Source of the DNA: Novipirellula artificiosorum
Lineage (GTDB): Bacteria; Planctomycetota; Planctomycetia; Pirellulales; Pirellulaceae
Direction: 5' to 3'
Assembly (NCBI RefSeq): GCF_007860135.1
Contig: NZ_SJPV01000008.1
Span: 365,683-429,682, forward strand
DNA length: 64,000 nucleotides
The position numbers and the translations under genes are program-made. The number at the start of each line of letters is the position of its first letter. Position 1 is the first letter of the stretch. Of the stretch, positions 44,722-53,504 are shown piece by piece. The notes under the pieces were generated by a model, which saw only the letters and a program-made list of their open reading frames with translations, searched no databases and was not told the origin of the DNA.

Positions 44722-45105
44722 GTTTCTGTCTCTTGTTTTATGGGAAAGGAAGTACTAAGCGCTGAGTTTGACGTTCGGATCGTCGGCGATGATGACGCAC
44801 ACCTGAACAGCAGGTGCGCCACGATCGTGCCATACAAAGGCAGGACCTTCAAGCCGCCCATTTTTCCAAACTTCGTCGTTTCCAATATCGGGTCGGGGTT
44901 AGGAATGCGTCAAGTCCCGCGTTGAGGATCAAAACGTGGCTCCACGAGCAGGATCTGCCAAGCATCCGTATCAAGGTATCAATGTCGTTTCCGTTTCTTT
45001 TGCCGTCAAATCCTCCGCAATGGAATCGGATTTGGTCCTGGTTCCGGATCCTTTCGCCGACTTTTCTCGGTTGCTGTTTGCAGGTAAACGGTTAAATTTC
45101 TAGTT
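44722..45105. other. Divergent intergenic region with an orphan coding-like frame
   Basis: Between the HMA-like gene and mutL; both promoters must lie here. On the minus strand a frame of 47 codons ends TAG at 44755, 33 bases before the HMA-like start (product segment NGRLEGPAFVWHDRGAPAVQ). It has no ATG, GTG or TTG near its beginning and a TAA at 44899-44901, so it could be the tail of a degraded gene. I do not call it a gene. Confidence 0.4.
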
Positions 45106-47118
45106 ATGACTGCTACTACCAATCCGCTGCCGACCATTCGCCAATTGCCTCCCAACTTGGTCAACCAAATCGCCGCAGGCGAGGTGATCGAACGTCCCGC
45201 GTCGGTGGTCAAGGAACTGCTGGAAAATAGTGTTGACGCCGGAGCATTTCGGATCGAAGTGACCATCAACGGCGGTGGCAGCGAGTTGATTCGGATCAGC
45301 GACGATGGTTGCGGGATGACGGCCGAGCAACTGCCTTTGGCCGTGGCCTCGCATGCGACCAGCAAATTGCCTGACGAACAATCGCTTTTCCACGTCGACA
45401 CGTTGGGATTTCGAGGAGAAGCATTGGCGTCGATCGGAAGTGTCTCACAGTTAACGATCCGTAGTCGCACGGTCGATGACGATTGTGGCTCGGAACTCAA
45501 TGTTCGCGGCGGAATCGTTGAATCCCCTCAGCCTTGCGGATGCCCCGTCGGCACGGTGATGGAGATTCGCAATTTGTTTTTCAACACCCCCGTTCGCCAT
45601 CGATTCTTGAAGACCGCACAAACCGAACGGGGGCACATCATGGAAGCGTTCACGCGAATCGCCCTGGCCAACCCGAAAACTCACTTTGTGATGACGTCCA
45701 ACGACAAGAACGTCTACGATTTGCCGCCGACCACGCGCTGGTCCGATCGAATCGAGGCCTTCTTTGGTGGCGAGATCGCCGAGGCGTTGATTCCGATCGA
45801 GAACGATGATGGCCAAATTCGCATCAATGGTTACGCCTGCGACCCATCGGTCAGCCGCGGAAACAACCGGATGCAATATTTGTTTCTCAATGGGCGCCAT
45901 ATTCGCGACCGGTCGCTACAGCATGCACTCGGCGAAGCCTATCGCGGGTTATTGATGGTCGGTCGTCACCCGGTTTGCTTCTTGCAAATGGAAATGCCAG
46001 CGGAGATGGTCGACGTCAACGTGCATCCGTGCAAATTGGAAGTGCGATTCACCGATGGCGGCCGAGTCTACGGTCGGCTGTTGCAAACGTTGCGATACCA
46101 GTTCCTGAAAACCAACATGACGCACCGTGTTGGACCGCCTCCGGCTTCGGAAGTGGTACCGGATCAGGTCATGACCGCGGGCGAGAGTGTGTTGGGTTTG
46201 CCTCAGCGGACTGAATCCGAACAGCGACAAGAAGTCATCCATTGGGCAAGAACCGGATCGACCTCTTCGATGCCATCGCCCACTTCAACCGTTTCCCCTT
46301 CACCGTTCCCCTCGCTGACGGTACCTGGATTCCGCCCTTATCCTGGTACCCGAGGCAACGACCTCTCCAGCCCTGCGGCGGGCCCTCCCACCGAATCGCC
46401 GCTGTCATCCGAAGCAACCCGTTCGGTGGATGCGACCTTAGCCTCTGATCCGCAGCCTGCGTCGGGAAATCACCAACTCGATCCAACAAGCGATCCGCGC
46501 CCCGTCGTGTGTTACCTGGGATTTCAGGTTCACAATCGGTACTTGGTCACGCAAGATGAGAAGGGGATGGTCGTCATCGACCAGCACGCATTGCATGAAC
46601 GTGTGCTCTACGAACGGATCAAAGACAAGGTACTCGGTAGCGACGAGAGCTTGGAATCGCAGAGATTGTTGGTTCCTGAGCCGGTCTCGCTGACCCCCGC
46701 GGAGCGGACGGCCGCTTTGGATGCAAAGGAGACCTTGGCTCGAATCGGTATCGAGATCGAAGATTTCGGCGGTGAGACGATTCTCGTTCAATCGTATCCG
46801 GCGATGCTTGGGAAGACGTCACCGGGCGATATGCTCCGCACCGTGTTGGAATCGTTGATGTCGGCCGGCAAGCAGCCCGACGCCCAGGATTTACTCAATC
46901 ATTTGCTCAGCACGATCGCTTGTAAAGCAGCGGTCAAAGCAGGGGATCCGCTCACGCGAGAGGAAATCACGGCGCTGTTGGAACAACGCGATCTGTACCA
47001 AGACACGCATCATTGTCCCCACGGTCGACCCACGGCGCTGTTCTTCAGCCGTGACGAACTGGATCGGATGTTTGGCAGGCTTGGCCCCCGGGGGCGCGCG
47101 AAAAACGAGACCCGATGA
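45106..47118 (+). CDS. mutL: DNA mismatch repair protein MutL, endonuclease type
   Basis: MutL couples mismatch recognition to strand incision. The N-terminal GHKL ATPase shows NLVNQIAAGEVIERPASVVK, DNSVDAG-like LLENSVDAGA, SDDGCGM and DTLGFRGEALASIG. A Pro/Ser-rich linker runs from about 365 to 465. The C-terminal domain contains the metal-binding endonuclease motif DQHALHERVLYE (from D492), CKAAVKAG (C606) and CPHGRP (C637), so this MutL should nick DNA itself, as in organisms without MutH. Length of 670 residues is normal. No mutS is in the window. Confidence 0.96.
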   Translation: MTATTNPLPTIRQLPPNLVNQIAAGEVIERPASVVKELLENSVDAGAFRIEVTINGGGSELIRISDDGCGMTAEQLPLAVASHATSKLPDEQSLFHVDTLGFRGEALASIGSVSQLTIRSRTVDDDCGSELNVRGGIVESPQPCGCPVGTVMEIRNLFFNTPVRHRFLKTAQTERGHIMEAFTRIALANPKTHFVMTSNDKNVYDLPPTTRWSDRIEAFFGGEIAEALIPIENDDGQIRINGYACDPSVSRGNNRMQYLFLNGRHIRDRSLQHALGEAYRGLLMVGRHPVCFLQMEMPAEMVDVNVHPCKLEVRFTDGGRVYGRLLQTLRYQFLKTNMTHRVGPPPASEVVPDQVMTAGESVLGLPQRTESEQRQEVIHWARTGSTSSMPSPTSTVSPSPFPSLTVPGFRPYPGTRGNDLSSPAAGPPTESPLSSEATRSVDATLASDPQPASGNHQLDPTSDPRPVVCYLGFQVHNRYLVTQDEKGMVVIDQHALHERVLYERIKDKVLGSDESLESQRLLVPEPVSLTPAERTAALDAKETLARIGIEIEDFGGETILVQSYPAMLGKTSPGDMLRTVLESLMSAGKQPDAQDLLNHLLSTIACKAAVKAGDPLTREEITALLEQRDLYQDTHHCPHGRPTALFFSRDELDRMFGRLGPRGRAKNETR

Positions 47119-47353
47119 TCGCCGACTGCTGCCACGACCGTCCTCAGCCGACAGAGGATCAAATCTTGGCGGGAGTTTTGGTTCGAGAATGAACCCGCCC
47201 GGCAAACCAACTGTCTTTACCGGTGGTTTCTTCCTATGTTTTTGATTCGAGCCTAATTTCGTCGGTTTGGCGCGCCGGTTGCCCCTCTGTCTCCGAGTAA
47301 CCCCTTTGGGAGTGCCAAATTGGCAGTCCCCTGACCTCTCTCCGAGCGAACTC

Positions 47354-48046
47354 ATGACGGAAAATCTGACTGGAAATCTTCTGGTTGCTTCCACCTTGGT
47401 GGCGGACCCGATTCTGTCTCGTGGTGTCTGTCTGCTGGTTCACGATGACGAAGACGCCGTGATTGGCATCATGTTGAACCGACCGATGCAACCGAATCCC
47501 AAAGCGCTCATCGCGATGCTGAACCAGCTGCAAGAGGATTCCACGGATGAAAAGGATCCCACCGAAGAAGGTGGATCGGCGGTGGAAGCACGAAGCAAAG
47601 CGACACCGAACCCTCGGTTGGGGGAACGGAATTCGTCCGACCCCTCATCGATGATTGCAGCGGGGGCGAAGTATTCGCCGTCGGGGATGGTGCATTTTGG
47701 GGGGCCTCTGTCGGGGCCCATCGTCGCGATTCATCAACTCAGCCAATACGCTGAGGCGGAAACGGGGCAGGGGATCTACGTGGCGGCTCAGAAGCAACAT
47801 CTCGAGGACCTGGTGAAACAGCAGCCTGGGCCTTACCGATTGATCGTCGGGCATTTAGGATGGGAGCCTGAGCAATTGAGCGCGGAGATGGATGCCGGGC
47901 TTTGGCACGTGGTTCCTGCAACGGCGGAAATCGTCTTTGAGAATTCCGAGCAAATGTGGCCTCGGTTGATCCGCCGTGCGACCTCACACTCACTGGCACG
48001 CTGGATCGGTGTCAAAGATCCAGGGCACCATGCCGAGTGGAACTAG
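47354..48046 (+). CDS. YqgE/AlgH (DUF179) family protein
   Basis: A 230-residue YqgE/AlgH protein. It starts MTENLTGNLLVASTLVADPI at ATG 47354 and contains LLVHDDEDAVIGIMLNRP, MVHFGGPLSGPIVAIHQ, RLIVGHLGWEPEQLSAEM and the terminal LWHVVPATAEIVF. A Glu/Asp/Ser-rich insertion of about 45 residues (around 60-105) interrupts the fold after the second strand. The frame stays open 29 codons upstream, which I reject on family length. AlgH affects alginate synthesis in Pseudomonas, but the general function is unsettled. It follows mutL on the same strand. Confidence 0.9.
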   Translation: MTENLTGNLLVASTLVADPILSRGVCLLVHDDEDAVIGIMLNRPMQPNPKALIAMLNQLQEDSTDEKDPTEEGGSAVEARSKATPNPRLGERNSSDPSSMIAAGAKYSPSGMVHFGGPLSGPIVAIHQLSQYAEAETGQGIYVAAQKQHLEDLVKQQPGPYRLIVGHLGWEPEQLSAEMDAGLWHVVPATAEIVFENSEQMWPRLIRRATSHSLARWIGVKDPGHHAEWN

Positions 48047-48079
48047 TGGAACGTCAAGGTTAAAACTGCGAGTTGGGAC

Positions 48080-48144
48080 GTAGTGGACTTCGCCAGAAGT
48101 CCCTAAGAACATTTGAGTTACGGATTTCTGGCGAAATCCACTAC
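48080..48144. repeat. Inverted-repeat doublet with compensatory changes
   Basis: Left arm 48080-48102 (GTAGTGGACTTCGCCAGAAG plus TCC) and right arm 48122-48144 are inverted copies differing at two positions. Each arm forms its own 7-bp hairpin: GGACTTC/GAAGTCC on the left, GGATTTC/GAAATCC on the right. The two differences are exactly the paired positions of that hairpin, so pairing is kept in both. This is the signature of a REP-type palindrome pair rather than chance. It lies between yqgE and the cold-shock-domain gene. Confidence 0.88.
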
Positions 48145-48309
48145 CCTAAAATTGAATGCTGACGGTCCACCAGCACTTCCGCGCAACTTGGTTTTCGGTT
48201 TGTCCACGGAAAGGGGGTCCCCCTTTCCGATCAAACCGCCTCGCTTCAGTTTAGAGATTGAAAAAAAGCACGAGCAGCCCGTCGAGAGACGTTTGGAGAA
48301 AAGAGCGAA

Positions 48310-48696
48310 ATGGGGCGACACGACGATGACGACGAAAAGAAGATTCCTTATCGAATTCAGAAACGCCGTTTGGGTACGATTCGGTTTATGAATCCGGAGG
48401 GCGAGTTCGGGTTCATCGACGCCGAGGATTTTCGCGACGACGTTTTCTTTCACCGCACCGTCTGGTTGGGATGGGCAAGAGGCACTCCCGAGAAGGAGAT
48501 GCCGCCACAGGAAACGATGTGGGTCGAGTTCGAACTCGATGATGAGTATTTTGAAAAGGAAGAACGTTTACGTGCCAAGTCGGTGAGGCTGAGTCGACGT
48601 CCGGAAGGAAAGAAACTCTCAGGTCGCGACGCACCCCATCTGGTGATCAAGCACCACCCCAACGCTCGCAAGAAACGGCCAACGTGGCGAGGCTAG
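48310..48696 (+). CDS. Cold-shock-domain-like RNA-binding protein
   Basis: A 128-residue basic protein. Residues 18-95 resemble a cold-shock domain: RRLGTIRFMNPEGEFGFIDAE (RNP1-like GFID), then DDVFFHRTVW (RNP2-like, FFH kept), separated by insertions relative to CspA. The N-terminus is acidic then basic; the C-terminus is Lys/Arg/Gly-rich and ends RKKRPTWRG, an RNA-binding tail. It is a second, divergent cold-shock-fold protein in the window. Its last 4 bases overlap the convergent gene at 48693. Confidence 0.75.
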   Translation: MGRHDDDDEKKIPYRIQKRRLGTIRFMNPEGEFGFIDAEDFRDDVFFHRTVWLGWARGTPEKEMPPQETMWVEFELDDEYFEKEERLRAKSVRLSRRPEGKKLSGRDAPHLVIKHHPNARKKRPTWRG

Positions 48697-51125
48697 TTTT
48701 TCCATTTCCAGGTCTTGCGAATTTGTTCCATGGTGGCGTCTACGTCTGTGTCGCCTTTCGCCGCGGCCATGACCAGGTAGGCTTTGCCGCCACGGAACAG
48801 GATCGTTAAGCTTTTCGGCTTGTCCAAGGTCGTGCTCGATGTTGTGACGCAAACGCCATCGACGCCATCGAAGCTCTTGGTTTTCCCGTCGACCGTGCCC
48901 CCATTTTGTTTGGCGAAGGCTTCTGCGAGTTCCTTCGGGCTTGGAGCACTGGGATTGCCGACGTCCACTTTGATCATGGCATCGGATTTTTGCCATACTT
49001 TTCCACCGAGCAGCAGCATCGCTGCCGTTTTGCTGCGATCGGTTGAGACAGCATTCCAACCATTGGGAACCGAGAAAGTAAAATTCCCAAAGTCGGCCGA
49101 CGGGCTCATTTCGGCTGAACGGGTTCCGGTGGGTTTTGTCGTGTCAACAACCTTGTCGTCATCTTGATCGTCCTCGGCTTTTTCCGGCAAACGCCCGCCG
49201 TTCTTTCGGGCGGCAATCAGATCGGCGTCAAGATCTCGTAACTTCGCCGGGTTGATGTGCTTGGACAACAACTCGCGAGTCTCGCTAAACATCTCGTCGA
49301 TCTTTCGACGTTGGCTCACGTTTCGCGACCCCAATGCCTTCAAAAACGCCGTTTGCTTTTTCCCCATGTCATCAGCCAACCGCTCACTCGTTGGTTGTTC
49401 GCGAAGATCGTTGAGCAGATTTTCAGCTTCGGCAATCTCCCCATTGCGAAGCCTTAATCGAATTCGTGCGGCAAACAATTCGCGAATTGCGATCAAGTCA
49501 ATGATCGCGTTGCGAACGCCATGGATGTACGCTTCGGCTTCAAGACGCATGTCATCCCCACGAAGGTCGGCCACTTCGAGGGGCGTTAGCCCAGGGACGA
49601 TCGGGAGCCGAGCCAAAATCGCGCCACCGTTCTTGACATACATCAAACGCATCGGCTTGTCGGACCTGCCGACTTCAAGACGCCCGTTCCAATCGGTTCG
49701 ACCGATCAAGGAATAGACGCCCGTTTCGAGATCCTTGTCGTAGATTTCATAGCCGATCAGCGGAAAACCCTCGTCACCTTGGGCATGCAGCCGAACCACG
49801 GTTGCATCGTCAACCGGACGGACTCGAATCGCCGTTTTGAAGGTTCGCCGATTTCGCCGCCCTTGCAACGTGATCGGGCGACCGGCGAAATAGTCCATCT
49901 CGACTTTCGAGTGATTGTGAACGACCTCGGTCTCCTGCTGCTCCTTCTTCGCGTCGACCTCCGAGTCCTCCTGCTCGACACCTGAGGCTTCCTGCTCGGG
50001 CTCCAAGTCCTGCTTCGGTTCCTTGACCAACAAATAGGCCCAATCGATGGGACCAATCAGAATGGGATTTCCATTCCGGTCGTCCTTGCGAATCATCGGT
50101 TCCAAGGCGTCACCGGGATGGATCATCGCCGGCGAATTCGGATCTAAAATCAACCCGCCCGCTCGAATTAATCCGCGAGCACTCCGTCTTCCCGCGTCTT
50201 CAATTCGGACCATCGGACCAAATGCATCGGTCAACGCATCCCCCACGGCAGCAGGAATGTCGGAGCGTTGCAAGCAGGTGTGGGTTGCGACCGTGCCGAA
50301 GTGGCGCATCAACGTATCGAACTCGATCGCACTGATTTGGGTGGGCACGTCTCGGGTTTGAATTCGAACCACAAAGATCTTGTCATAAGCCGCAACGGCA
50401 TCCATGACCAAGCCACTTTGTGGGATCGGGATGATTTTGGCATCCGGATTTTCTAACGTCATCGCCATCCCTCGCGACACCAAAATCGCCTCCGTCGCTG
50501 GATCGGACCAGCGGTCGCGCACCGTGATCGTGTCGCCCTCGACCGCTTTCAATCGAGACTTGACTCCGTCGATCGTCGGATTGCCAATTTCTTCGGCTCG
50601 ACGCTCTACCTCGTCAATCCTTCCGCGCGTGGCGAGAACGTTTTGGCAATAGTCTCCGACGTTCGCAGCAATCCGCAAACGCACGGCATCGGGGTGGTCT
50701 CGTTTGACAGCGACAACCGGATCCGATGCCGAAATCTCTTCGAAACGCATGGTGGAAAGATTGCGAACTGCCGCCGTCTTGACCGACGGTGGCGCATCAA
50801 CAATGTCCATTTCCCAAATGGACATAAAATCGCGATCAAGGAATCGACGCAAATCGGCTTCGATCGCGGTCGTATCCAGGTCGGGGTTGTCCGAGACGAC
50901 CCAAACAAGAACACGGTAAGGAGAAAAATCCCAGGGCTGTTCATCTTCCAACGCTTCAAGGTCAGCTGCTTGGGCTGCGGCGTCAGCCTGCGATGGTGTT
51001 GCAGCGGTGTCCACCGCGCGGGCGATCGACGAAGTCAGTACCACCACGCAAACCAGCGAAAACGCCCTGCGCAAGCAACCCGTGATGCCACGTACGTCTT
51101 TCTTCCCTACCGATGGATTGATCAT
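48693..51125 (-). CDS. Large secreted protein ending the Exb cluster, function unknown
   Basis: About 810 residues from ATG 51125, which overlaps the previous stop as ATGA and so is translationally coupled. A signal peptide (RAFSLVCVVVLTSSIARAVD) is followed by ordered alpha/beta regions (residues 60-300 with YRVLVWVVSDNPDLD and HFGTVATHTCLQR). A charged Glu/Gln segment near 390-420 precedes a beta-rich stretch, then helices (RIRLRLRNGEIAEAENLLND). The last 140 residues form a separate domain (FTFSVPNGWNAVSTDRSKTA). I recognise no named family. As the last gene of the cluster it is probably a periplasmic component of the same machine. Confidence 0.7.
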   Translation of the reverse strand: MINPSVGKKDVRGITGCLRRAFSLVCVVVLTSSIARAVDTAATPSQADAAAQAADLEALEDEQPWDFSPYRVLVWVVSDNPDLDTTAIEADLRRFLDRDFMSIWEMDIVDAPPSVKTAAVRNLSTMRFEEISASDPVVAVKRDHPDAVRLRIAANVGDYCQNVLATRGRIDEVERRAEEIGNPTIDGVKSRLKAVEGDTITVRDRWSDPATEAILVSRGMAMTLENPDAKIIPIPQSGLVMDAVAAYDKIFVVRIQTRDVPTQISAIEFDTLMRHFGTVATHTCLQRSDIPAAVGDALTDAFGPMVRIEDAGRRSARGLIRAGGLILDPNSPAMIHPGDALEPMIRKDDRNGNPILIGPIDWAYLLVKEPKQDLEPEQEASGVEQEDSEVDAKKEQQETEVVHNHSKVEMDYFAGRPITLQGRRNRRTFKTAIRVRPVDDATVVRLHAQGDEGFPLIGYEIYDKDLETGVYSLIGRTDWNGRLEVGRSDKPMRLMYVKNGGAILARLPIVPGLTPLEVADLRGDDMRLEAEAYIHGVRNAIIDLIAIRELFAARIRLRLRNGEIAEAENLLNDLREQPTSERLADDMGKKQTAFLKALGSRNVSQRRKIDEMFSETRELLSKHINPAKLRDLDADLIAARKNGGRLPEKAEDDQDDDKVVDTTKPTGTRSAEMSPSADFGNFTFSVPNGWNAVSTDRSKTAAMLLLGGKVWQKSDAMIKVDVGNPSAPSPKELAEAFAKQNGGTVDGKTKSFDGVDGVCVTTSSTTLDKPKSLTILFRGGKAYLVMAAAKGDTDVDATMEQIRKTWKWKN

Positions 51126-53485
51126 TGCCAGCGCCATTTCCCTGCGTTTTGATAAAGCGAAACGATATCGCGGCCGATCCCCAAAAGATTTCTGCGATAG
51201 GCGTACGAATCGACCATTTGCCAAAGCGGCAAAATCGGCAGCTCATTGTTTGCGATGAAGTGCAGGATGAGCAGTTGGTCACGTACCTCACGCCAGTTGC
51301 GGGCTTCCTCAAGCCGGCGTAGCCCCAAACCAACCAATTGATCCTCGCTGCCGGCAAGTCCTTTTGGGCCAAGTAATCGGCGTGCATCGATGATCGGTTC
51401 CCACACGGCAGCAGAGACATAGACCAAATCGGCTGTGTCCGGGTCGGGGTAAGTACGACCGACCGGCAACTCGACCAATTCGACTTCCAAACCGAGCAAT
51501 TGCCATTGAGTTGAAATCGCTTCGCATGCCACACGTGAAAGATTGTCAGCCGGAAAGGCCAATCGCAGCGGTGTCATCGCTGGTAGCTCTTCCTTTTTCA
51601 CCTCCGCGCTGCCCTTCATTTGGCTCTCGTTCACCGTGATCAACAACTTCGCCAATCGCGGCTCATAATTACGAGGAAGGATCTCGCGATCGTAAGCGTA
51701 ACCCAGCGGATCGTCCGGTTCGATGCCTGCCGGGAACGGTCCCGAGACGACCTGGCAACCTGGCGATTCAAGGCCTTCGAGCAGTTCGCCTTGTAAAATG
51801 TCCTGGCGGTTGATTCCGTACAGCAGCGCCCGCCGAAACGTTGGCTCGGCGATGTAAGGATGGTCTGAACAGGGGACCAACATGTGGACCGTCGGGAGCG
51901 GATAATTTTGAACACGAATGTCTCGACTTTTTCGCAGCCGAACCGCGTCGGCTGGGAACAATTGATCGAGTACATCCAATTCACCTTGCAGCAACAGTGA
52001 CACGCCATCACTTGCCGAAGCGGTGCGAATTTCAACGATCTCTTTGATTTGTTGATCGTCTTTGGGTTTGCGAGCAAGCACGTAGCGAACGAGGTCGTCC
52101 GAGGTCTCATCCCGTCGATACGCACCGGTCGGATCGCCCGGTTTGCCGCCAACCCAACTGCCATCCACTGGGATTTGCAACAAGCAAGTTGGCAGCACGT
52201 GAGATCGTCGCAGCAGACATTGAATTTGTTTGGGGCCGTCGAGGCCGATCGCTTCGACCGCCGCTGCCCACGCCGAGAAATAGTCCGGCGAATGCCGTTG
52301 GGCTCGTTCTGTCAATACATCGGCTAAGTAATAACCTTCAATCCTATTGAGCGGATCTTCCAGTTTTTCGGGTTCAATCATCAGATCCAATTGCCGTCGA
52401 TCGGGCGTCATTTCGGTGTCGCCAAAAATAAACTCGTATTCGCCTCCCTCGGGGCCGGCACCTTGGACTTCAAACAGCGTTCGATAAACCAGTCGGCCGG
52501 CTCGTCGAGAAGCCCAATTGTCGATTCGAGTGGGGTCGAGGACGGTGGCAGATTGCAGCACGCCGACTCGCACCAAGGGATAGATCTGATCGATTTCTCG
52601 AACCAACGCTTGGCCACCGACAATATCCGGTTTGACCGCAATGCTCTCGCGAGCGAGCGTTCGAGCTAGACGGTAATCCTTCGCGTCCCTGGCTTGAATG
52701 GCTGCATCACGTTTTTCTTCCGCCATTTGCTGGAACGTACGGCTCCATTTTCCGATCGATGTCAACTTGTCCGTTGGGTATTCCTTTTCAAGACGACTCA
52801 GCATTTGTTGAGCGAGTTCCAAACGATCCTGCTCGACCAGCTTCGCCATCAAACGGTCGGTCACACCACTCAGTGCACGCAGCACTGCGTCGCTTTGATA
52901 CTCCGGTGCATAGCGTCGTAGCTCTTCAAGCATTGCGAGCGTTGCTTCAAAATCTCCTTCTTTCGCTCGTTTGATGGCGTCTTTCCAGAGGAACTCGGAG
53001 CGAAGCTTTCGTAGTCCGGGTCTTTCAGGGTAATCGCGAATCAAAACGGACAAGAAAGGGAAGGCGCCTTGAAAATCCCCCTTGGCGATCAGGTCGTCCG
53101 TTTCTCGTTCGAGTCGTACCTCCCAGAAATCAATCTTTTCGATCTCTTCCCATTTTGCGGTGAACGACTTGGTGTCGAGTCCCACGATATCGAAGCGAAG
53201 CGATCCTTTTGGGTTGCGCGGCATCCGTCGCTGCGGCAAGTCCAACAACCGGGCTTTGACCCATCCTCCACCCGCCTTTTCGGTAAAGAAAATAAGGTCG
53301 TGTGGATCTTCTTGTAACAGTTCCAAGCCGACGCGATCCGGAACTCCGGATTCGGCATAGTTGATGATTTGGGCCGATGCGGGCAACGCCTGTACGACCC
53401 CAATCGCAAGCGTGGCGACGAGCCAAGCCATTTGTAGGCGACGTCGTTTGGCGATGCGGTTGGTCAAGTTGCAGTGGAAAGTCAC
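51122..53485 (-). CDS. Solute-binding family 5-like protein with N-terminal helical repeats
   Basis: About 787 residues from GTG 53485 (start MTFHCNLTNRIAKRRRLQMA, a good signal peptide), chosen because a GGGGG ribosome site at 53491-53496 lies 6-7 bases upstream; the frame extends to 53551, overlapping the previous gene. Residues 130-310 are TPR-like helices. Residues 310-787 follow the oligopeptide/dipeptide-binding (family 5) layout: LVYRTLFEVQG, then RALLYGINRQDIL and HFIANNELPILPLW. A binding protein without transporter permeases nearby, fused to repeats, suggests a structural or sensing use. It sits between the beta-propeller gene and the terminal secreted gene. Confidence 0.72.
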   Translation of the reverse strand: MTFHCNLTNRIAKRRRLQMAWLVATLAIGVVQALPASAQIINYAESGVPDRVGLELLQEDPHDLIFFTEKAGGGWVKARLLDLPQRRMPRNPKGSLRFDIVGLDTKSFTAKWEEIEKIDFWEVRLERETDDLIAKGDFQGAFPFLSVLIRDYPERPGLRKLRSEFLWKDAIKRAKEGDFEATLAMLEELRRYAPEYQSDAVLRALSGVTDRLMAKLVEQDRLELAQQMLSRLEKEYPTDKLTSIGKWSRTFQQMAEEKRDAAIQARDAKDYRLARTLARESIAVKPDIVGGQALVREIDQIYPLVRVGVLQSATVLDPTRIDNWASRRAGRLVYRTLFEVQGAGPEGGEYEFIFGDTEMTPDRRQLDLMIEPEKLEDPLNRIEGYYLADVLTERAQRHSPDYFSAWAAAVEAIGLDGPKQIQCLLRRSHVLPTCLLQIPVDGSWVGGKPGDPTGAYRRDETSDDLVRYVLARKPKDDQQIKEIVEIRTASASDGVSLLLQGELDVLDQLFPADAVRLRKSRDIRVQNYPLPTVHMLVPCSDHPYIAEPTFRRALLYGINRQDILQGELLEGLESPGCQVVSGPFPAGIEPDDPLGYAYDREILPRNYEPRLAKLLITVNESQMKGSAEVKKEELPAMTPLRLAFPADNLSRVACEAISTQWQLLGLEVELVELPVGRTYPDPDTADLVYVSAAVWEPIIDARRLLGPKGLAGSEDQLVGLGLRRLEEARNWREVRDQLLILHFIANNELPILPLWQMVDSYAYRRNLLGIGRDIVSLYQNAGKWRWQ

Positions 53486-53504
53486 GATGTTCCCCCGGGA
53501 AAGA

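Noticed and set aside
44755..44898. 47-codon coding-like frame upstream of the HMA-like gene
   Set aside because: No ATG, GTG or TTG start and a TAA just before it; the family is not recognisable, so it is noted only as possible debris.
48310..48696. Identity with CspA
   Set aside because: The RNP motifs fit only loosely and there are insertions, so I call it cold-shock-domain-like rather than CspA.
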